From NCBI GenBank assembly GCA_007133745.1, contig SLMC01000432.1, positions 1 through 7,123 on the forward strand: a stretch of 7,123 nt of DNA. Reading direction: 5' to 3'. Every line of letters begins with the position of its first letter. Position 1 is the stretch's first letter. Positions 4,289 to 7,123 of the stretch are shown piece after piece. The translations under genes and the position numbers were made by a program. A model generated the notes under the pieces. That model was not told the DNA's origin. It saw only the letters and a program-made list of their open reading frames with translations, and searched no databases. The DNA is from Kiritimatiellia bacterium (GTDB lineage Bacteria > Verrucomicrobiota > Kiritimatiellia > UBA8416 > SLMC01).

Positions 4289-7015
4289 CTACCCGTCGAG
4301 CACGCGACGCACCGCCAAGGCCACGTCGCGACGCCGATACGGCCGATACACAAGCGTATCCTCGGACGTGATTTCGCGGGTCTCCAACAAATGCATGCGG
4401 GGAAGCCCCGAGGTGAACAACGTCTTCATCTTCGGGTGAACAGACTTGATTTCGTTCATTGCGGCAACAAGCTTCGGCATGGTCGCGGAACGATCCGCTA
4501 TAATCAAATCCACAGAAACACGGCTGTCGCGCGCCAAATAGACGGCTTGTTCGATATCCGGGGCATCCAGAACGGTATAGCCCAAACCTTTCAGTATCTT
4601 GCCCAGAACGCTGCGCGCCAAATCGGCTTTGCCGATCATGAGAATTCTTTCCGACCCCGTCGGCGCCGCGCATTCCGCTTCCATCGCTTCCATTTCGCGC
4701 CTGCCTCGTCCTGACAGCGGTATGAACACGGCGAAGGCGGATCCTTTACCCTCTTCGCTATACACGGTAATGAACCCGTGATGCTGCTCGACAATGCCGT
4801 ACACCGTGGACAGCCCCAGTCCCGAACTCACCCCGGCTCCGCCTTTGGTCGTGTAAAACGGCTCGAAAATATGCCTCCGTACATCTTCGGGAATGCCGCA
4901 GCCGCTGTCGCTCACCCACAGGACGGCAAAACTGCCGGACACGTGATCTTGGCCTTCCTGCTTCGTTCCCTGGCATGTTTGCGCCACCTCCTCCGGCGCC
5001 AGAAACATGCGCATCGTCTCGATGGTCAGTACGCCGCCCGAGGGCATGGCGTCGCAGGCGTTGACCGAAAGATGAACGATGATCTGTTCGATATGATCCG
5101 GATCGCCCTTGATCGTGCAGGCGTCCTTGCACACATGCGTGCTCACACGAATGTTCTCGTTCACCGCGCGGCGCAGCATTTCATCCGCGCCGCCGCGCAC
5201 GGCCTTGCTCAAATCCATTGAACGCAAATTCAGGGCCTGCCGATGCGAAAACGCCAGCAACTGGCTGGTGAGCTGGCACGCTCTGTTGGACGCCTCGACA
5301 ATGCTTTCCAGACACTCGTCGATCTCCGGATTCCGCGGAATTTTATCCTGTATCAGTCCGACATTACCCTGGATAATTACCAGGATATTCGTGAAATCGT
5401 GCGCCACGCGGCCCGCCAGCTTGCCGATGGCGTCCATTTTTTGCGATTGCCTCAGCTCGCTTTCCAAAAGCGTCTCGTGCGTAACGTCTCGCTTGACCGC
5501 AACATAGTTGACAATGGCACCCGCATCGTCGCGCACGGGAGAAATCACAGCCTCCTCTTCGTACAGACTGCCATCCTTCATCCGGTTGATGAACCGACCC
5601 CGCCACACTTTGCCTGCCGCCAGCGTTTCATGCAGCTCGCGGTAGAATTCCGCTTTGTGCTTGCCGCTTTTCAGGAGCGCGGGCGTTTTACCGATCATCT
5701 CGTCGCGCCGATACCCCGACAAAGCCTCGAACGCGGGATTCACGTAAAGAATGCGGTGGTCAGCATCCGTGACAATAATGGATTCGGCAGCGGCATTCAC
5801 GGCCGCCGCCAGCCGCTTGAGATCGTCCTCCGCCTTTTTCCGGTCCGTAATTTCGTAAAACGCGCCCTGAATCCTAGCCACCTTGGATTTGGTCTGCGGA
5901 ACGGTGTGCACCAGTTCCTGAATCCAGCGCTCGCTACCGTTCTTGCATCGGATACGATATTCGCGCTCAATCGAACAGCTCGGCGCAACGGCGAGCGCTT
6001 CGGTCGAATCCAAAATGCGAGCCCGGTCTTCCGGAAGAATCAAGTCGCGCCAGGCGGGCGTTCCTGCCAGAAAGTCCTCCTCGGTATACCCGGTAATCCG
6101 CGTCACCGCGCCATGAAAGAAAAAGGGTCGGTAATCCGTTGTGGCCCGAAAGGCGATCCCCTGGAAATCGTCCAAAAACGACCGGTAGCGTTCCTCGCTC
6201 TTTTTCAGGGACTCGTCCGTGCGCACTTGCGTACGATGCAACGAATACGCCATACATACGATCAAAAACATATATGCGTATTCGATCGTATAAATAAAAT
6301 TATACAGCCCGTGCGATATGGCCGCGTCGTTCATCAGCCCAAGGGCCAAACCGCTAAAGCCGATCAGAACCGGGCGCGTTTTTTCGCGATGACCCGCCCG
6401 CCAATGCGCAAGCAGCGCATGCGCAATGTAAATCAGAGCCAGCACCATGACTCCGCTCTGAATCTCTCGGGCCACGCCCGGCTTCATTTCCCGATAAATA
6501 ATCTCGCGACCGAAGAACGATACCGAACGTATGATCGGGGTATCGGTCCACATCCATCCTTGCGGATTGATCAACGCCAACACAATGCCGATCAGAAACA
6601 AGCCTGAAAACACCGCGTCCCCCCAACGGGATTGCCGCCGGGTGAACTCGGAAACGAACCACAGGAAGAAAATGCCCAGCGCCGACAGCGCCACAATCTG
6701 ATGGCTTTGCCAAAGAACCGCCGCATCGGGCGTTTCCGATGCGTACACGCCTGCGCAGGCCAAGTCGTAAAACATGGCGGCGAAACACATCAGGGAAAAC
6801 GTCAGATCCTGCGAAGGACGGTCCTTGGAGAGGAAATAGCTTGTCAGATAGCTCATTCCGACATAAAGCGCCACGGCGGCTAGAGACACGCACGCTATGC
6901 TGGCCAACCCCATGATACCCCCCGCCTCGCACCTCGTAGAATGCGAAAAGTCCTCAGCCGCCTTGCTCTCTGAAAGCAACGCGCCGCCATTCGGATAAAC
7001 CAACCCGTATTCCAT
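4289..7015 (-). CDS. 7TM, double-PAS hybrid sensor histidine kinase with degenerate receiver
   Basis: An orphan membrane sensor kinase, 908 residues from the first ATG. Seven hydrophobic segments lie near 36-58, 72-92, 104-124, 133-150, 186-204, 214-235 and 238-258, resembling the HisKA_7TM sensor module. A short linker leads to PAS 1 (about 273-395, ending AFYEITDRKKAE) and PAS 2 (about 400-515, with VNPAFEALSGY). The HisKA H-box is GRVAHDFTNIL (phosphoacceptor H539). The HATPase has the N-box VNACDAMPSGG (N652), DSGCGIP (703-709), FEPFYTTK (717-724) and GLGLSTVYGIV (732-742). The tail (about 787-907) has a receiver-like pattern: D841, S869 and RPY at 891-893. The acidic pair is replaced by GK (795-796) and the usual Lys by R891. 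An in-frame stop at 7042-7040 bounds the upstream end. An internal ATG at 6913 (residue 35) has a better ribosome site and puts TM1 at the N-terminus; it is at least as likely a start. The signal is unknown, and no response regulator gene is adjacent. Confidence 0.93.
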   Translation of the reverse strand: MEYGLVYPNGGALLSESKAAEDFSHSTRCEAGGIMGLASIACVSLAAVALYVGMSYLTSYFLSKDRPSQDLTFSLMCFAAMFYDLACAGVYASETPDAAVLWQSHQIVALSALGIFFLWFVSEFTRRQSRWGDAVFSGLFLIGIVLALINPQGWMWTDTPIIRSVSFFGREIIYREMKPGVAREIQSGVMVLALIYIAHALLAHWRAGHREKTRPVLIGFSGLALGLMNDAAISHGLYNFIYTIEYAYMFLIVCMAYSLHRTQVRTDESLKKSEERYRSFLDDFQGIAFRATTDYRPFFFHGAVTRITGYTEEDFLAGTPAWRDLILPEDRARILDSTEALAVAPSCSIEREYRIRCKNGSERWIQELVHTVPQTKSKVARIQGAFYEITDRKKAEDDLKRLAAAVNAAAESIIVTDADHRILYVNPAFEALSGYRRDEMIGKTPALLKSGKHKAEFYRELHETLAAGKVWRGRFINRMKDGSLYEEEAVISPVRDDAGAIVNYVAVKRDVTHETLLESELRQSQKMDAIGKLAGRVAHDFTNILVIIQGNVGLIQDKIPRNPEIDECLESIVEASNRACQLTSQLLAFSHRQALNLRSMDLSKAVRGGADEMLRRAVNENIRVSTHVCKDACTIKGDPDHIEQIIVHLSVNACDAMPSGGVLTIETMRMFLAPEEVAQTCQGTKQEGQDHVSGSFAVLWVSDSGCGIPEDVRRHIFEPFYTTKGGAGVSSGLGLSTVYGIVEQHHGFITVYSEEGKGSAFAVFIPLSGRGRREMEAMEAECAAPTGSERILMIGKADLARSVLGKILKGLGYTVLDAPDIEQAVYLARDSRVSVDLIIADRSATMPKLVAAMNEIKSVHPKMKTLFTSGLPRMHLLETREITSEDTLVYRPYRRRDVALAVRRVLDG
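6918..6928 (-). promoter_or_regulatory. Purine-rich ribosome-site candidate for an internal kinase start
   Basis: On the minus strand GAGGCGGGGGG ends 4 nt before the in-frame ATG at 6913. It is a better candidate than the GGA 5 nt upstream of the ATG at 7015. If it is used, the sensor kinase is 874 residues and begins directly with its first membrane segment. Confidence 0.35.
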
Positions 7016-7058
7016 CCGCGTCCGGTGCGAAAAAGCTGTTTACCTCCAATTGAAAACC

Positions 7059-7105
7059 ATTCAAGCACAGTATCTTTGCGTTTCCAAGAAAAAAAATAAA
7101 AAAAA
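7059..7105 (-). promoter_or_regulatory. Candidate promoter of the sensor kinase with A/T tract upstream
   Basis: On the minus strand, TTGGAA (7087-7082) and TTGAAT (7064-7059) are separated by 17 nt, each with four of six consensus matches. Immediately upstream is T8-A-T8 (7105-7089), placed where an UP element or intrinsically bent DNA would act. Transcription would begin near 7052, giving a leader of about 36 nt to the ATG at 7015 or about 138 nt to the ATG at 6913. The match is moderate and the site is a prediction. Confidence 0.35.
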
Positions 7106-7123
7106 CGGGGAATGGCTTGGTTC

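Noticed and set aside
4077..4673. Minus-strand open frame (198 codons) running from inside the kinase gene through the inverted repeat
   Set aside because: The part inside the kinase gene is a shadow frame. The tail is simply the translation of the octamer repeat (repeated Trp-Asn, Ile-Pro and Phe-Gln runs), not a protein family.
5243..6607. Long plus-strand open frame (454 codons) opposite the sensor kinase
   Set aside because: It is fully antisense to the PAS and kinase-coding region, has no recognisable domain, and is Arg/His/Asn-rich as expected for a shadow frame.

Overview
The window looks like an ordinary chromosomal segment of a moderately GC-rich Gram-negative bacterium. A prepilin peptidase and a 7TM sensor kinase are compatible with this. 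The small protein with paired CPHC zinc ribbons resembles architectures I associate with the Planctomycetota/Verrucomicrobiota/Kiritimatiellota group, but that placement is a weak inference. I see no rRNA, tRNA, CRISPR array, transposase or phage gene.

Left half, plus strand (1-3598): four genes in one direction. They are the 3' end of ilvN (acetolactate synthase small subunit, apparently a one-ACT-domain form), leuA (2-isopropylmalate synthase), aroE (shikimate dehydrogenase) and a type IV prepilin peptidase gene (pilD-like). Gaps of 16 and 23 nt suggest that ilvN-leuA-aroE are co-transcribed. The first two genes serve branched-chain amino acid synthesis and aroE serves aromatic synthesis. 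A weak hairpin with a T run follows aroE, so the peptidase may be partly separate.

Right half, minus strand (7015-3595): a large orphan sensor histidine kinase (seven membrane segments, two PAS domains, HisKA, HATPase and a degenerate receiver), followed after 307 nt by a small double zinc-ribbon protein. The zinc-ribbon gene converges on the peptidase gene, and their stop codons overlap.

The 307-nt gap between the two minus-strand genes holds the most unusual structure here. It is a roughly 195-bp imperfect inverted repeat whose arms are both built of tandem 8-nt units resembling GGAATGNN. Next to it is a good promoter candidate that would give the zinc-ribbon gene a nearly leaderless mRNA. 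The right end (7016-7123) holds a candidate kinase promoter next to an A8-T-A8 tract. I did not find a clearly novel multi-gene system. The items most worth checking are the octamer-built palindrome, the receiver domain without its acidic pocket, and the single-domain IlvN.
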